Assembly: GCA_026018925.1 (NCBI GenBank)
Contig: JAKSZU010000004.1
Coordinates: forward strand, 37,467,233-37,531,232
DNA length: 64,000 bases
Direction of reading: 5' to 3'
Source of the DNA: Tupaia tana
Lineage: Eukaryota; Chordata; Mammalia; Scandentia; Tupaiidae
Position numbers and translations under genes: made by a program. Below, piece by piece: positions 10,896 to 23,242 of this stretch; positions within the stretch are counted from its first letter, which is position 1, and every line of letters begins with the position of its first letter. A model generated the notes under the pieces. That model was given only the letters and a program-made list of their open reading frames with translations. It did not search any database and was not told where the DNA came from.

Positions 10896-10981
10896 CAAAA
10901 AGCCACCAGATGACACTACAGCCCTTGCTCCCCTCTTTGGTCCGCCTTTAGAATCTGCTTTTGATGAACAGAAGACAGAAG
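10896..10981 (+). CDS. SGIP1: SGIP1 86-nt exon ([20 protein letters not shown]...)
   Basis: Starting after TTTAG and ending before GTAGGA, this exon completes the serine codon begun at 8901. It then gives 28 residues from KKPPDDTT to AFDEQKTE plus one base of a valine codon. The sequence equals the human SGIP1 stretch around [18 protein letters not shown]. The acidic/phenylalanine pattern ([13 protein letters not shown]) is the kind of short linear element muniscins use to bind AP-2 or Eps15-type partners, though the exact partner of this stretch is not shown here. Phase 2 in and phase 1 out, consistent with both neighbours. Confidence 0.96.
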
Positions 10982-11590
10982 GTAGGAAAAAACTCTATAT
11001 TGTCTATAGATTTGCTTTCCTTTTCACTGAAGTATAATTTTTCTAGAAAAAATGTAGGTATTTGGAGGCATATTTTCCAATGTATCACCACATCCTTATG
11101 AGAAAGAAAAGGTCCAATCTAGGTATACTATACTATCAAGGACAAAATTCTAGTTTGCATACTTCTATTAATGTAGGATTTGAAACTTTACTTCAGGAAT
11201 TTTTTTATGTTCACTCCTCAAAAGAAGTCAGTAAGAATTACTACAAATCCATACAAATCACTGTCAGGGAATAAATGCTCTGTGAGCCAAACAGCCATCA
11301 TTGAGGTGCTAGCAGAAACATGATGAACCCAGGCCATACACTCATTGTAGTTGCTGTCACTGTGATCTAGCCTCTCTGACCACATTTACCCACTTCTCCA
11401 CCCCCTCAATAGAAGTGTCAAGTGGAGAGCTCCTAATAGTCTTTGTTTGTTGACTCCAGACCCTGGAATGACCTTGAATTATTTAGCAACAGAGAAAATG
11501 GGAGAAATGTCTTCACATCTGCCATCACTGTTGAGTTTACCAATGAAATATTTGTACCTAGTGTTAAATATTTGACTTTTTTAAATTAAC

Positions 11591-11860
11591 TTTTTTTTTT
11601 TTTTTTTGGAGAGGTTTTTGCTATAGGGCGCGTGCGCTCGCCAGACAGACAGAGAGAGACATAGAGACAGAAAGCGAGAAATCACCCCCCAGGGGGGATG
11701 GTCACGCCGCAATCCCTTCTCCTCCATTCTCCTCTCGGGATCTTGGGCACGCACGCACACGCGCCCGGCGTGAGTTGTAAGCCACCGGGTCCGAGACGCG
11801 AACCGCGGTCGACTACGTGGGAGTCCAGCGACATAGCCATTACGCTAACTGCTGGTTCCC
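11591..11860 (-). mobile_element. tRNA-derived SINE, type A, well preserved
   Basis: Minus-strand full-length copy that retains many CpG sites (GGGCGCGTGCGCTCGCC, and CGCGGTCGACTACGTGG in the head). The flanks AAATTAACTTTT on both sides are a perfect duplication. It is one of the youngest-looking copies. Confidence 0.95.
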
Positions 11861-13066
11861 AAAATTAACTTTTAAATGGCTTTTTAAATGGTTCTTAAAT
11901 AATGCATACCTTGGTGATATAAAATAAGCTCTTCCTAAAAGAGATACACTCTATTCCTGAAATATGTTCATCTCCAATGTACCTATCTCCAGTGACTGTG
12001 TTTGATAAGCTAGAATGTTTTTATAAACATTTTTTTCACTTAAGAGCACTATGGCACATATTTGTCATAAAATGTTATCTAAAACCCATTGGTGAACTGT
12101 CCTTAGGTATTAAAGAAAAGACCTGGAAGCAAAATTAGTAGGCTAAGCTAAAGTAACAAAGAAACTCCCACATACAGTGAATTATTAAATAAGATAAAAT
12201 TTTGTTTCTGTTTCGTATTAACAGTCTGAAAGTAAAACGAGATAGGCCTTGTAAGGTAACCCTGCTATCTTCAACATGTTTCCTTTCTCTCTGGGTCTAA
12301 GGGGCTGCTCCAGCTCTCATCCTGTCCCAGCTGAAGGGGTGAGGAGAGGGCCAGTGAAACTCACTGACGATTGTAAGAGCAAAATAAGGAAGAGACACAC
12401 GTCACTTCCAACCAAAGCCCCCTGAAGAGAATTTAGTGCCATGTGGTCATCTATATAAAACTCTTTACCATAGAGGAAATGGAGAGTTGTTCTAGCAGAT
12501 AGCCAGCAGTTGGCCACATCTGAATATTTTCAGTGATTTAGGTAGAGAAAGGTATCAACAGCCCTAAGTACTCCTTCAGGGATTTAAATATTCAGAACTT
12601 ACAACCCCTACCTAAAGGTGGCCTTGCCCTGAGGCGGTCAGTTGTCTTATTAATTCATCTGTGATCAATCTCACTTTTGACGACATAATTGTATAGTGAC
12701 TGGAGGTGGGTTTGTTGCCTCTGAATCTGCCTATCTCAGGAATTCCATAACTATAGGGAAATCTTATATAAAAAGTAGAAACAGATCTTTAAAACCAAGG
12801 GGGCATTCCATTTTAAGTACATGGAAAAAAATGTTACTTCATATCTTTACAAAATATTTGCTTTCATGGTAAAACAAAACAGAGCTACGACCATCTTTGA
12901 ACTTTGTTATGGAGTGGAGCTATATACCTAGACTTGTCAAGGAGTCAGGTTTGATTGTTCTTTAGGTGCTTCCAGCCCCTGAATTGCTGAGAAATTCCAA
13001 CATTTTCGCCAGTCCCACTAGCTCCTGCAGTATCCACACTTCTCTTTCTTATCTACTCTTTCTTAT

Positions 13067-13308
13067 TTTTTTTAAGGTTTTTGCCATAAGGTCCATGTAT
13101 TTGCCAGACAATGAGAGGGAAAGTGAGAAGTCATACCCCAGGGGTGATGGCCATGCCACAATCCCTTCTCCTTCACTCTCCTCCTGGGATTTTTGGGCAT
13201 ACATGCATGCTCACCTGGTATGAGTTTCAAGCTGCTATGTCTGGTACTCAAACTGTGGTCAACCATGTGGGCGTCCAGTGCCTTAACCACTACACCACCT
13301 GCTGGCCC
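13067..13308 (-). mobile_element. tRNA-derived SINE, type A
   Basis: Minus-strand copy, moderately diverged, with the head ending ACCTGCTGGCCC. The flanking TTTCTTAT on each side is a probable target-site duplication. Confidence 0.85.
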
Positions 13309-13504
13309 CTTTCTTATGGTTTTTGATTCTTCTGTCACTAGTTTGAAAGGCCTGGAGAAAAATACGTATTTTTAGAGTCCAATCTTAACTCTTCTACTTG
13401 TATCATAGACAAGTTTTTTAACCACTCTAATCCTTGGTTTCCTTGCTAAAATGTGGTGTTGAAATCAACTACATAATGATGGTGTAAGGACTAAAATACC
13501 TAAC

Positions 13505-13745
13505 AAAGCTACTCGCCTTGCTAATGTGTTTTATATGCATTTTATATACACTACATTTATATACATTATCTTCTTTAATCCTGTCAGTAAATCAGAGGTT
13601 GCTCTTTTTATCTTCACTTTATACTGAAGGAAGCTTGGAGAGGTTAAATGATTACCCAAGGTCTTTTAGGAATTGTAGAAGGTAGATTCAAATCCACATG
13701 TGACTGACTTCCCAACCTGTGCTTTAAGTCATTAACGAACTACAG
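13505..13745 (-). repeat. MIR relic
   Basis: The order of motifs (ATTATCTTCTTTAATCCT, GAGAGGTTAAATGATTACCC, CAAATCCACATGTGACTGAC, CTTTAAGTCATTAACG) follows the minus-strand MIR consensus. Confidence 0.65.
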
Positions 13746-14456
13746 CAGGGCTTGCTTAGTCCTAGCACACAAGAGAGGCTGAGAAGAATTAGTTGTGTAC
13801 ATTGTTATCAAACAATTTAAAAAATCAGAACAGGAAGAGAAAAGAAATCAAAGAAATGTTCAATTCTGTGTCCTTAGGCTCAATACTTAACTGCTCTGAT
13901 TTATTTTAGATATTTAAGTGTGTTTATTTTTTCGGTCTTCTTCAGCTATTCACCGAGCATTTTCAGAGTAATTTAATTTCTCTTGATAATACCGTAAAAG
14001 CTTTATTCCAAGGCCCTGTAAGACCCTTTGGATACTCTGCACAAAATCCAATTACATTCAGTTTTGAAGCATAATCATAACACACTTTAAATAAATTAAC
14101 TTACACTAAAACAAATGTCCTGGGGATTCATGCCCAGATTTTCAAATGGAGCCAGTATGTATACTGTCCCTAAGTGACCAATCCAGAAGAAAATGCAGAT
14201 TCTGTTTTGGGAGTTTTATTTAGCTATATGTACACACACAGACACCCCTCCCACCCACACACATACCACACTCCTATTTCTATTCTGTACTTGAATAGAA
14301 TGAGAAGCAACCCATTTCTAAATTCATCTTCCAGTACGAAAGCAAGAGGGAAATCATTTTGAGAAGTTCAACTTTGAATTGAAATGTTAAGTTCTAAAAT
14401 CCAGGAGGATTTCTTTTTTGAACTCACCCTGGGAAATTTTCTTTTTCTGTTTCCAG

Positions 14457-14549
14457 TTCTTTTAGATCAGCCTGAGATATGGGGTTCAGGCCAACCAATT
14501 AATCCAAGCACGGAGTCGCCAAAGTTAACAAGGCCTTTTCCCACTGGAA
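14457..14549 (+). CDS. SGIP1: SGIP1 93-nt exon ([17 protein letters not shown]...)
   Basis: The exon runs from after TTTCCAG to before GTAAGT. It completes the valine codon and encodes 30 residues from [16 protein letters not shown] to TRPFPTG, plus one base of a threonine. It matches human SGIP1, with a threonine where I recall methionine (PSTESPK versus PSMESPK). The tryptophan-containing acidic stretch is conserved in the linker and is a likely adaptor-binding motif. Phase 1 in and phase 1 out. Being 93 nt it could be skipped in frame, but nothing here shows that it is. Confidence 0.96.
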
Positions 14550-16254
14550 GTAAGTTATGTGTCTACTTTGTCTGGAAAAATAAGTGACTCATTTTACTGT
14601 CTGCAGAGTGAAATCAGGCAACTCTTAGGAAAGTCTACGTAAGCAACATTTGAACTGTATAATGTTAAAAAGAGATGTCGTTATTCTAACAGGATGTGGA
14701 ATTAGAGAGGCCAGGTCAGTTTATCAAGACAGGAATCTAAAAAAATAGTGTCAAGTTATTAACCTTGAATCATGCCTATTCATGCATTCATTCAAAAGGT
14801 GCATTTAAGCCTGAGTGTCAAGTGAATGAAGAATCTACTACGTTCCAGGCAGTGGACTATCCCGTCACACAGAGGAGAGGTGACTGAGTCAGATGCAGTG
14901 CCTGCTAGTCTACACGGATAGCAGAATGCAGAAGGACAGAATGCATGGAGAAGCTTTCTAAATCATGTCACTGTGGCTTCAATCCTTTCAAAATGTATCT
15001 TTGAAAGTTTAGAAGTTTAAAAACGTTATTGGTACTTCAATTATCCTTTCCAGGATGATTAAGGCTGCAAAGGACAGAAAGGACACATTGAGAGACGGGA
15101 GTGACCACTGGAGACCAAGAGAAACAGAGTGGTATGGTAGAGAGAAACTGAGACTGGAAATCAGGGCAAATAGATGTCAAAAGCAGCCACCAACCCTGCC
15201 TATCCCAGCATGCTCCCTCCCACTTCACGAGGCTCTAAATATTTTAATAGCTCTACTGTAGTAGGTTAGACCACTTGGACTAAATGGAGTGCTCATTTGG
15301 TCAAATCAGCTGTTCGATGGAGAGTTACTAAATTCTCCTTTCAGCAGACTGCCCGTAGCAAGCATGCATTTGTAAGGGACTCCTTAAAATACCCATGAGA
15401 GTAATGGATCACAAGAAAAAGGTATTTTTTGGAAGGAGCCAAATGCAGAAGGTATTCTTACTCCTTAGCTCACGTGCAGACCCCGTCATACTGTCTCCAG
15501 TTCAGCAGCTCCAGGGTTCTGCTTTAAGGCCAACAGTTTGTCAGGACTACTATTACTAAAAAGTCATATGATCCTGACACGCAAAGGCTATTTTTCTCAT
15601 AAAACAGGGTAGGAAAGACAGTTTCAACAGCTTTTTTTTAACTTCTAAACTTTCAAAGACATTTTTGAAAGGATTTAAACCATAGTGGCATGATTTTGAA
15701 TGTTTTTCCATGCTATTGGGAAACAAAGCAGTGAAAAAGCTCTAAGTTCCTTGAAAAGCTTTCTTTACAGACCTGAGCTATCCAAATTATTCCTAGAAAA
15801 CCCTCCCAAGAGAATAAACAAATTAAATGTTTATATAGATGATGTATTGGTTTTGAGGCCACATACTGGTATTTTAGAGTGGCGAGTGAGACTTAGCACA
15901 GCAGAGGCTGTTGCTTAATTGATGTGTATTGTATCCACTCATTTCGTGATTGTAGCACAAGTTTGCCATTTTTGGTTATTAGACTTTTATGGTACTTTAT
16001 TTGTTTTTATGATATTTTGTTGATTAAGGCCTTGATTAATTATTTGCAGAGATGCTTGATTGACTCAATGTCTATGGGAAAACATGGTCCACTTGAGGTG
16101 TATTTATCAAAATCTTAGAGATTAAAAACCACATATTCTTGGGCTTTAGAATGAGAGCTTGTTGTGTGAAAGGACAGGATACTGTCTACAAATTCAAAAA
16201 TAAAGGTGGGGCAGGTGAGGGGAAGAAAAGAATAACAGCAAGTTTTTCCTGGTT

Positions 16255-16512
16255 GGGACCAGCAGTTGGTGTAATGGCTATGTCGCTGGACTCCCATGTA
16301 GTCGACTACAGTTTAAGTCCCGGACCCAGTGATTTAAACTCATCCCAGGAGCGTGTGCATGCATGCCTATGATCCCAAGAGGAGAATGGAGAAGGGATTG
16401 CAGCATAGCCATCCCCCCATGGGGAGTGATTTCTCGCCTTCTGTCTCTCTGTCTCTCTCTGTCTCTCTGGCGAGTGCACGCGCCCTATAGCAAAAACCTC
16501 TCCAAAAAAAGA
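16255..16512 (+). mobile_element. tRNA-derived SINE, type A
   Basis: Plus-strand copy from GGGACCAGCAGTTGGTGTAA to CCTATAGCAAAAACCTCTCC and an A run. The flanks AAGTTTTTCCTGGT and AAGTTTCTCCTGGT form the target-site duplication. Confidence 0.93.
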
Positions 16513-17029
16513 AAGTTTCTCCTGGTGTGTGCAGGGAGAGGACATTGGCAAGAGGTCTCCAGCTACCTGCACACCTGACTCACTCAGCTTTTAGATTACC
16601 AAAGATTGGACAGCATTCAAGTTCACAACTGAACTTTGGGATGGTTTATGAAATTAGGGTAAAGTCTTTGAATCTACCAAATATTGTCAGGGACAAGAAA
16701 ATATACTTTTAAATAAAAAAGAAGAAATATATACCTGTCCAAACAATCATTCCTAACAAAGTGACAAGCTCAATTCGAACGAGTGAATCTCTGGTAGGAG
16801 CCATAAAACTATAGTTTTTCTATTTCAGGATTATGTGTGGCCATAATCTTTGCCGAAGGAATCTGTTCATTCTTCTTTGACCCAAATCACATGCTTCTGA
16901 CTTTCAAAAATATACTAGCATTTTAGAAATACAACTTGGAGAAATCTTTCTAGACTGAATCTAGGCAACAATATCTTGACTGGATTAAAACCCCTCAAGT
17001 GAGCCCCCACCCAACCTGCTATCATTTTC

Positions 17030-17177
17030 ATGATCACACCCTGGATTTTAACTATCCATTTACATGAAAGTCATTCTGTCCGTCATAAAATCCTTGAAGG
17101 CAGACGCTATTTTTCCTCTGTCCTTAGTCCCAAGAACTTGGTGGTTGATTGAGGTTTGTTGAATAATGTTTAAATGA
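17030..17177 (+). repeat. L2 relic, interrupted by a SINE
   Basis: The text ATCCTTGAAGGCAGACGCTA, TTAGTCCCAAGAACTTGGTG and GGTTTGTTGAATAATG follows an L2 3' end. It continues after the SINE, where AATAATGTTTAAATGA is repeated at 17428. Confidence 0.5.
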
Positions 17178-17429
17178 GGGATCAGCAGTTAGCATAATGG
17201 CTATGTCGCTGGACTCCCATGTAGTCGACCAAGGTTCGCGTCCTAGACCCGGTGGCTTAAAACTCACACTGGGCACGTATGCGTGCATGCATGCCCAAGA
17301 TCCCAAGAGGAGAATGGAGGAGAAGGGATTGCGGCATGGCCATCCCCCCTGGGGTGATTTCTCGCTTTCTGTCTGGCGAACGCACGCGCCCTATAGCAAA
17401 AACCTCTAAAAAATAAGTAAATAAATAAA
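17178..17429 (+). mobile_element. tRNA-derived SINE, type A
   Basis: Plus-strand copy with its pyrimidine tract shortened to GTCTGG and a TAAA-rich tail. The flanking 16-base duplication AATAATGTTTAAATGA is perfect. Confidence 0.93.
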
Positions 17430-17695
17430 TAATGTTTAAATGAATAAAAGGGTGATATTATGCTTTTGGTTTGACATTCTTTGATAAATTCTTATTAAAT
17501 GCAAGAATGCTTCTTCAGTCCCGCGGCTTTGAACTTTAAAAATAAATAAATAAATAATAAATAAAAGATCATTCATAACTATTCCATTTCTATAACAGGA
17601 ATATGCATGAAAACCTAAGTCCTGCATATCTATAGTGTATTGTGTAATTTAGAAAGCACGTGATCAATAGTGCTTGACCTCTCATCTCTTTACAG

Positions 17696-17770
17696 CACCT
17701 CCACCTCTGCCTCCAAAAAATGTACCAGCCACCCCACCCCGCACAGGCTCCCCCTTAACTGTTGGACCAG
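17696..17770 (+). CDS. SGIP1: SGIP1 75-nt proline-rich exon ([17 protein letters not shown]...)
   Basis: The exon lies between TTTACAG and GTAAGC. It completes a threonine codon and encodes [17 protein letters not shown] followed by SPLTVGP, plus one base of a glycine. PPPLPPK is a class II-like SH3 ligand, and ATPPRTGSP adds Thr/Ser-Pro sites. In SGIP1 this proline-rich part binds the SH3 domains of endophilin (SH3GL) and intersectin; which core binds which partner cannot be told from sequence. Valine stands where I recall isoleucine in human (LTVGP versus LTIGP). Phase 1 in and phase 1 out. Confidence 0.96.
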
Positions 17771-18269
17771 GTAAGCTTTCGTTTTTGTGTTCTCTGGGAT
17801 GACCTGGCAAACGGAGCAGTAATCTGGACCTCAACCTGCCCTCCATCTGTTGGAAACTGTTGGCTACATCAGAACGTTATAGTGCTGCAGTTCCTTTTAC
17901 TTCCATAACAATTTATTACGCAGACTTATCTCAAAGCACCACACCTGTTTCCCCCCCTCCTTCAAAAAAATTCATTTCACTATTTTCCTCAGTAGAACTT
18001 GGTTGAATTAGGGCTAAATTTATTTATAAAACAAACAAAAATCTTCACATGAAAAGGCATTGTTTAACTGACCACTCATTTCTTTGGATCTCGTTTTTCA
18101 TGATTTACACATGAATAGTCTCAAGACATGATTTGCATTTTTCTGAGACCCAATAAAACTTTTGCTAGGACTGAGACTATCTATGCTATAGAAAGGCATG
18201 AAATGGTTCCTAAGATGTGCAGGATACGTGGGGTGGAGGCCTATTGTTCTTGAAGTCATTCCATTTTTG

Positions 18270-18371
18270 AGGAGACTCGAAAAGTTTCTGGAAAAGTAGA
18301 ATCAAAATGCAAATTTGTTCTGATGCAAAAACACCCACATTTTTCTCTGACCTTTTTGAAGACCCGTTGTA
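18270..18371. mobile_element. mariner-like MITE, family 2
   Basis: The left end is AGACTCGAAAAGTTTCTGG and the right end CTTTTTGAAGACCCG is an imperfect inverted copy. Related copies at 25588 and 43877 share the layout, including the central GCAAAA. Confidence 0.6.
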
Positions 18372-19048
18372 CTATCCTGTGGCAAAAGTACGTGTAAAGA
18401 CCACAAAATATGGCTAGGAATTGCCACGAGTCTTTAGACAGATATTTTCTAAGGTACGTCTTTACCTTCTATGAAAATCAATACTACGTTGTTGTACAAT
18501 TTATAATCTGCCAAGTCTTATTGAACTAACAAATCAAAAATACTAATAGTGTCTGGGCCCTTAAAATGGGCTTCTTTATCACCTTTAGAATTCTGTTGCA
18601 GCTTCAATCCTTCCTCTTTATACAGCCTGGTGAGTTCGATAGCTACAGACCAGGTGATATCAATAAAAGCAAAAGCAAGACAGTTATTGTGAAATTTATG
18701 TTGACTCAAACCCAGTAGAGAATTATCTAGAGTCTCATAAGTAAAGATATTTGCAACTTCAAGCCATTTTGGTCTCATGTATTTTTACAAATTATATTAG
18801 ATATAAATAAACCTACCAGCAGCAAAATTATAAATACTGTGGACCATGCAAAATGCTATCCCATTTATCTGTGACTTGGAACCTTGAAAGTTAATTTCTT
18901 TCAAACTAGAAATATGAAAATACTAAGGTAGTTCTTACAGCTCAACAGTGATTTAAAGGTAAAGTGGCTTCTGCTCAGGTCTTTTGGTTATTTAGATAAC
19001 AATTTTTCATTTGAATAACCTTAGTTTTTAAAAAGCACAGTTTCCCAT

Positions 19049-19317
19049 GGGACCAACAGTTGGCATTATGGTTATGTTGCTGGACTCCCATGTAGTCAAC
19101 CATGGTTCGAGTCCTGGACCCCTTAAACTCACGCCGGGTGCATGTGTGTGCGTGCCCAAGATCCCAAGAGGAGAACGGAGGAGAAGGGATTGCAGCGTGG
19201 CCATCCCCCCTGGGGGGTGATCTCTCGCTTTCTGTCTCTCTGTCTCTCTCTTTCTGGCAAGCACACATACCCTATAGCAACAACAACAACAACAACAAAA
19301 AAAAACCTCTCCAAAAA
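19049..19317 (+). mobile_element. tRNA-derived SINE, type A
   Basis: Plus-strand copy ending in a (CAA)n run and an A-rich tail with ACCTCTCC. The flanks AAAAAGCACAGTTTCCCA and AAAAAGAGCAGTTTCCCA are the target-site duplication. Confidence 0.94.
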
Positions 19318-20310
19318 AAAAAGAGCAGTTTCCCAAATTGCAATTTTTACCAAGTATTTCATGCCAAACTATAGAAGGTTGTCTTTATTTTTCTCTTATT
19401 ATTTGATTAATTAAAAAAGAATAGCTACTGCTAATGTTTTAGCAAAACAGAGTCATTTCTGCATCATGGTTTCAGACAGATGTATGTCACAGTTAAGTGT
19501 ATGATGTTAACAGGTTAGACTTGATGAGAAAAGAAATTATAAAAATGTTTCTCTAATTTTCTTCCCTATTAAACAGGTACATGTGACAATTCTAATAAGT
19601 AGCAAATGTCTTTTCAATAACATATTTGTTTATTGTGTGTGGGGTGTGTTTGTGTGTGTTTATAAATACCTGTGTGGGTACATCTCTAAATAATCTTTGT
19701 ACTGTGTCTCTGGTGTATTTAAGGTCAAAGATATACAGCTCAATATGATATGTTCACTTTTCTAAACCAACAGATATTATAATTAACTTCATCAAACATT
19801 TTCATTTAATATACTAGATAGACAATCTATTAAATAGGAGGGTGATTTTTCAGACATCGAACCTTTTTCTATTGTGTTGTGTGGATTTCAGTAGGCCGCA
19901 TTTCCAGAAGTGACCTCCTTTTGGAATTGGCAGTTCCAGAGCCTGTACTTCTCTGTGAACCTAACCCTGCCTCCTCAAAACAAGCACACTTTGTACACTT
20001 GTGAGCAGCCTTTGAGAGCAATATCATTTGATAATAAATCATGGTAAAGTAGCTAACTGGGTCACCTCGTGGAAGAATAAATAATGGCATAAAAAAAACC
20101 AGTGCTCACATTATGGAGGTGGGGAACTCTCCCTCACCTTCAGTTCCTAATCTAATAAAAGTGTTATTACAGCATGAAACACACCCATCAAGGCACCTGG
20201 TAACCACTGTATTTACCAGGCTTTGCTTTCACCTCCCTGACCGCCCCACCCCAATACGAATAATAGTAACAAAGTCGATTAAAGTTTAAAATCAACTACT
20301 TTAACCACAG

Positions 20311-20820
20311 GAAATGACCAGTCAGCCACAGAGGTCAAAATTGAAAAGCTACCATCAATCAATGACTTGGACAGCATTTTTGGCCCAGTCTTGTCCCCCA
20401 AGTCTGTTGCTGTCAATGCTGAAGAAAAGTGGGTCCATTTTTCTGATACATCCCCGGAACATGTCACACCAGAGTTGACTCCAAGGGAAAAGGTGGTGTC
20501 CCCACCCGCTGCATCAGACAACCCACCTGACTCCCCAGCTCCTAGTCCTCCTGGCTCCCCGGGCCCCCAGAGCCCCCCAGGGCCTCCTGGGCCTCCTGGG
20601 CCTCCTCGCCATGTACCATCGCCGCTCAATTTAGAAGAAGTCCAGAAGAAAGTCGCTGAGCAGACCTTCATTAAAGATGATTACTTAGAAACAATCTCAT
20701 CTCCTAAAGATTTTGGGTTGGGACAGAGAGCAACGCCACCTCCCCCACCACCACCCACCTACAGGACTGTGGTTTCGTCCCCCGGACCGGGCTCAGGCAG
20801 TGGTCCGGGGACCGCCAGTG
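20311..20820 (+). CDS. SGIP1: SGIP1 510-nt exon, main proline-rich block
   Basis: The largest exon here runs from after CCACAG to before GTACGT, phase 1 at both ends. It encodes 169 whole codons, beginning [20 protein letters not shown] and ending in a Gly/Ser/Pro-rich tail. In order, it holds [14 protein letters not shown] (an acidic-phenylalanine element), [20 protein letters not shown] (Ser/Thr-Pro sites), a collagen-like tract of repeated Gly-Pro-Pro, a charged segment [20 protein letters not shown], and seven consecutive prolines before TYRTVV. In SGIP1 this region is the flexible linker that contacts AP-2 and SH3 proteins at coated pits. The Gly-Pro-Pro tract differs from the human version as I recall it; the flanks agree closely. 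Confidence 0.97.
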
Positions 20821-21291
20821 GTACGTCTTACTGTTTGAGTGTGCTTCGTGTGAGGGGAATGGCCATGGCTTCTGCAGTGTGAGCACCACCTCCTCCTGCC
20901 TGGCAAGGACCTTTAGAGCTTCAGCCATTCTCCCTCTGCTCTGGGTGTCCTGTGGCCCCGTGGCATGTCCTGGTCCATTGAATGCTCGCAGTCATAGTCC
21001 CAGTCTGTGGATGTGTTCTGCTCCTCGCCCTCCCAGCCTTTAGGAGTGGCTTGCCTTCCGCCCTGTAGTTAGGAGGCCCGAGAGGTCTAAAAAGTCAGGA
21101 ATGTGTTTCATGTTAAATGTCTGGTTTCCTGGCAGATGCCTCTACAGAGGCCTTAGGTTTTATAGGTAAAATGTAGGAAAAGGAGTTGTTGTGGGGTTTT
21201 TGTTTGTTTGTTTTCTTTTGTTTTTAAGTGAGGGAGAAAGCCACATTAACTTTTCTGATTTCTTTAGGAAAAAAAAATAAAAAGATGCAGG

Positions 21292-21555
21292 GTTGGAGTC
21301 AGCCAGGTGGTATGATGGTTAAGGTGGCTAGATAGGACATGGCTGACTATAAATTTAGAGTCCTGGACCCAGCGCCTTAAAAAATACACCAGACACCTGT
21401 GCATGTGTGCCCAGAATCCCAAGAGGAGAATGGAGAAGAAGAGATTGCACCCTCTGGGGGTGATTTCTCACTTTCCCTCTCTGTGTCTCTCTCTCTCTCT
21501 GCCTCTCTCTGACAAGTACATGCAATCTATGACAAAAATGAAAAGAAAAAAACAA
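21292..21555 (+). mobile_element. tRNA-derived SINE, diverged type A
   Basis: Plus-strand copy with a decayed head (AGCCAGGTGGTATGATGGTT), the GATTTCTCACTTTCCCTCTC body and an A-rich tail. Confidence 0.75.
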
Positions 21556-22349
21556 TTAAGGTTTAAATAGGAGACTTTAGGGAACAACATAAACAAAGAC
21601 TGACTTGGGCTTCCCAAACTAATCAACTGAAGACAACGTGGTTCTCTGGTCTCACCCTTTGACACGCTCATCAGGCTATGCGGTCATCTCTAAGTATGGT
21701 GACAGGTGTTGGAAAAGCCCACCAGAAATGTGCTTTTGGGAACTCTCCATGCAAATTCTAACACTGGATTTCATTTGGGGGAGGGCGCGTTTCTTTATTT
21801 ATAGCATCATTTTATGTTTTCTCATTAAGAAAGGATGAGCACCTTTCCTTCCATATTCCTTCCACTCTTGCTCAGATTTGTCTGGCGAGATCCTTCAGCG
21901 CCCTCCCTCCTGTGCATGTGGGTGCAGTTTAAGCACTTTCAAGGGGATGCCATGTGCTATTTGTTTTTCATCTGCTTTGAAAGAGGCAATCAAGTGTGAT
22001 GTATTTAAACCCAGTAAGAGACAGAAAGGAAAGGCGTTTGTCTCTCTTCTGATATTCAGCCATCACTGCTGCCTCTTTCAGAGGACCGTGTCTCAGCACT
22101 TGCTCTGTGCTCGCAAATTCCCCTGTGCTCTAAGGTGACACCATCTGAGGTGACCAAGGACATGGCTAGTCTGCACGGGCACTGTACTCGAGACAGCTAT
22201 CTTATAACCAGCCCTCCTTCCCAAAAGGAAGACTATTTGAGACTCAAATAAGTTTGGGAAGCATGGCATTCAACCAAAACTCAGCACTTTTCTTTACCTC
22301 AGGACCTTTGGAAGCTTTTATTTTTCAGTAATAACCAATTATACTTTGT

Positions 22350-22577
22350 TTGCCTTGAGGGTGATGCGAAGTGCTTTATGTACCATTTCATTCATGCAAC
22401 AGCCCCATGTGGTAGATACTGTTATTTGCTCACTTTATGGGGCGGTGGGGGGTGGGGGGACTGAGGCTTGAGATTTCAAGTAATTTGCCCAAATTTACAC
22501 AGCTGAAGGGGACAGATTGGAATTCATCCTCAGGACTGTCTGATCCTGAACCTGTGTTCTTAACCTCTTGCTCTCCA
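22350..22577 (-). repeat. MIR relic
   Basis: GTGCTTTATGTACCATTTCA, CAACAGCCCCATGTGGTAGA, TACACAGCTGAAGGGGACAG and GTGTTCTTAACCTC follow the minus-strand MIR consensus in order. Confidence 0.75.
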
Positions 22578-23242
22578 GGCTTTCTTGGAAAGTCTGGTCA
22601 CAAAATATCCCAAACTTCTTTGACCACTGACACCCACCCATAACACTCAGTGTCATCAGCAAGATCACCAGATGTCAACTCTTGAAAGTACTCCTCCGCA
22701 CTCCCTTCCAATTCTAGAGGGTCAGAGCATCCACCTCCATCTCTCTGTTGAGATGCAAGGCTCCTTACTTATTTGTAAAGAAAATAAAGGGTCCTGACAT
22801 AAAGCCTTCAGATCACACACCCAAAGGATTCAGTTGTCCATTGTAAGAGAGGGGTGTCCTTTTGTTGTTTTCTAGGGGTCTCTCTTGCCTGGGTTAGTCT
22901 CTGTCTTCTGAAAGGGCAGTTTAAGGAATACTAACCTCCCTCAGGTACTGGGCCAAGATACTTTCCCAAAAAGTAGACACCTGTGTGAGGACAGCAGGGC
23001 AGCTTGTTATGCATCTGTGTTTCCTCCATCACCTTCCACAGGTTCTGGGAGATATTTGTTGAATTGCGTTAATAGCTGATCTTGTGAGAAAGAGAAGAGC
23101 CTTAGAACAGCCCTTCTGGAGTCTTTGAGAGTTGTGTTGTTATTTTAAATGTGTAACTTCCACACCGTTTTTTGAAATTATTTTAAAATGTTACCAGTGA
23201 AGAGTACTGATTTTTAATAGTTGAGCTGAAAAAGGCTATACT

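Larger units (their letters stand above)
10982..14456 (+). other. SGIP1: SGIP1 intron
   Basis: This 3.5 kb intron holds SINEs at 11591 and 13067 and a MIR relic at about 13505-13745. The stretches 11000-11580, 11875-13060 and 13760-14450 show nothing recognisable. The acceptor tract is TTTTTCTGTTTCCAG. Confidence 0.85.
14550..17695 (+). other. SGIP1: SGIP1 intron
   Basis: This 3.1 kb intron holds two plus-strand SINEs at 16255 and 17178, the second inside an L2 relic. The sequence 14560-16250 is unique, with no exon that I can recognise. A TAAA-type repeat lies near 17540-17566, and the acceptor is TCTCTTTACAG. Confidence 0.85.
17771..20310 (+). other. SGIP1: SGIP1 intron
   Basis: This 2.5 kb intron holds a palindromic MITE at 18270 and a SINE at 19049. 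Nothing else recognisable was seen; 18380-19020 and 19340-20300 are AT-rich unique sequence, with a short GT-rich patch near 19635-19660. The acceptor is TTAACCACAG. Confidence 0.85.

Noticed and set aside
20279..20671. 130-codon antisense Gly-rich frame
   Set aside because: It is the complement of the Gly-Pro-Pro coding tract of SGIP1.
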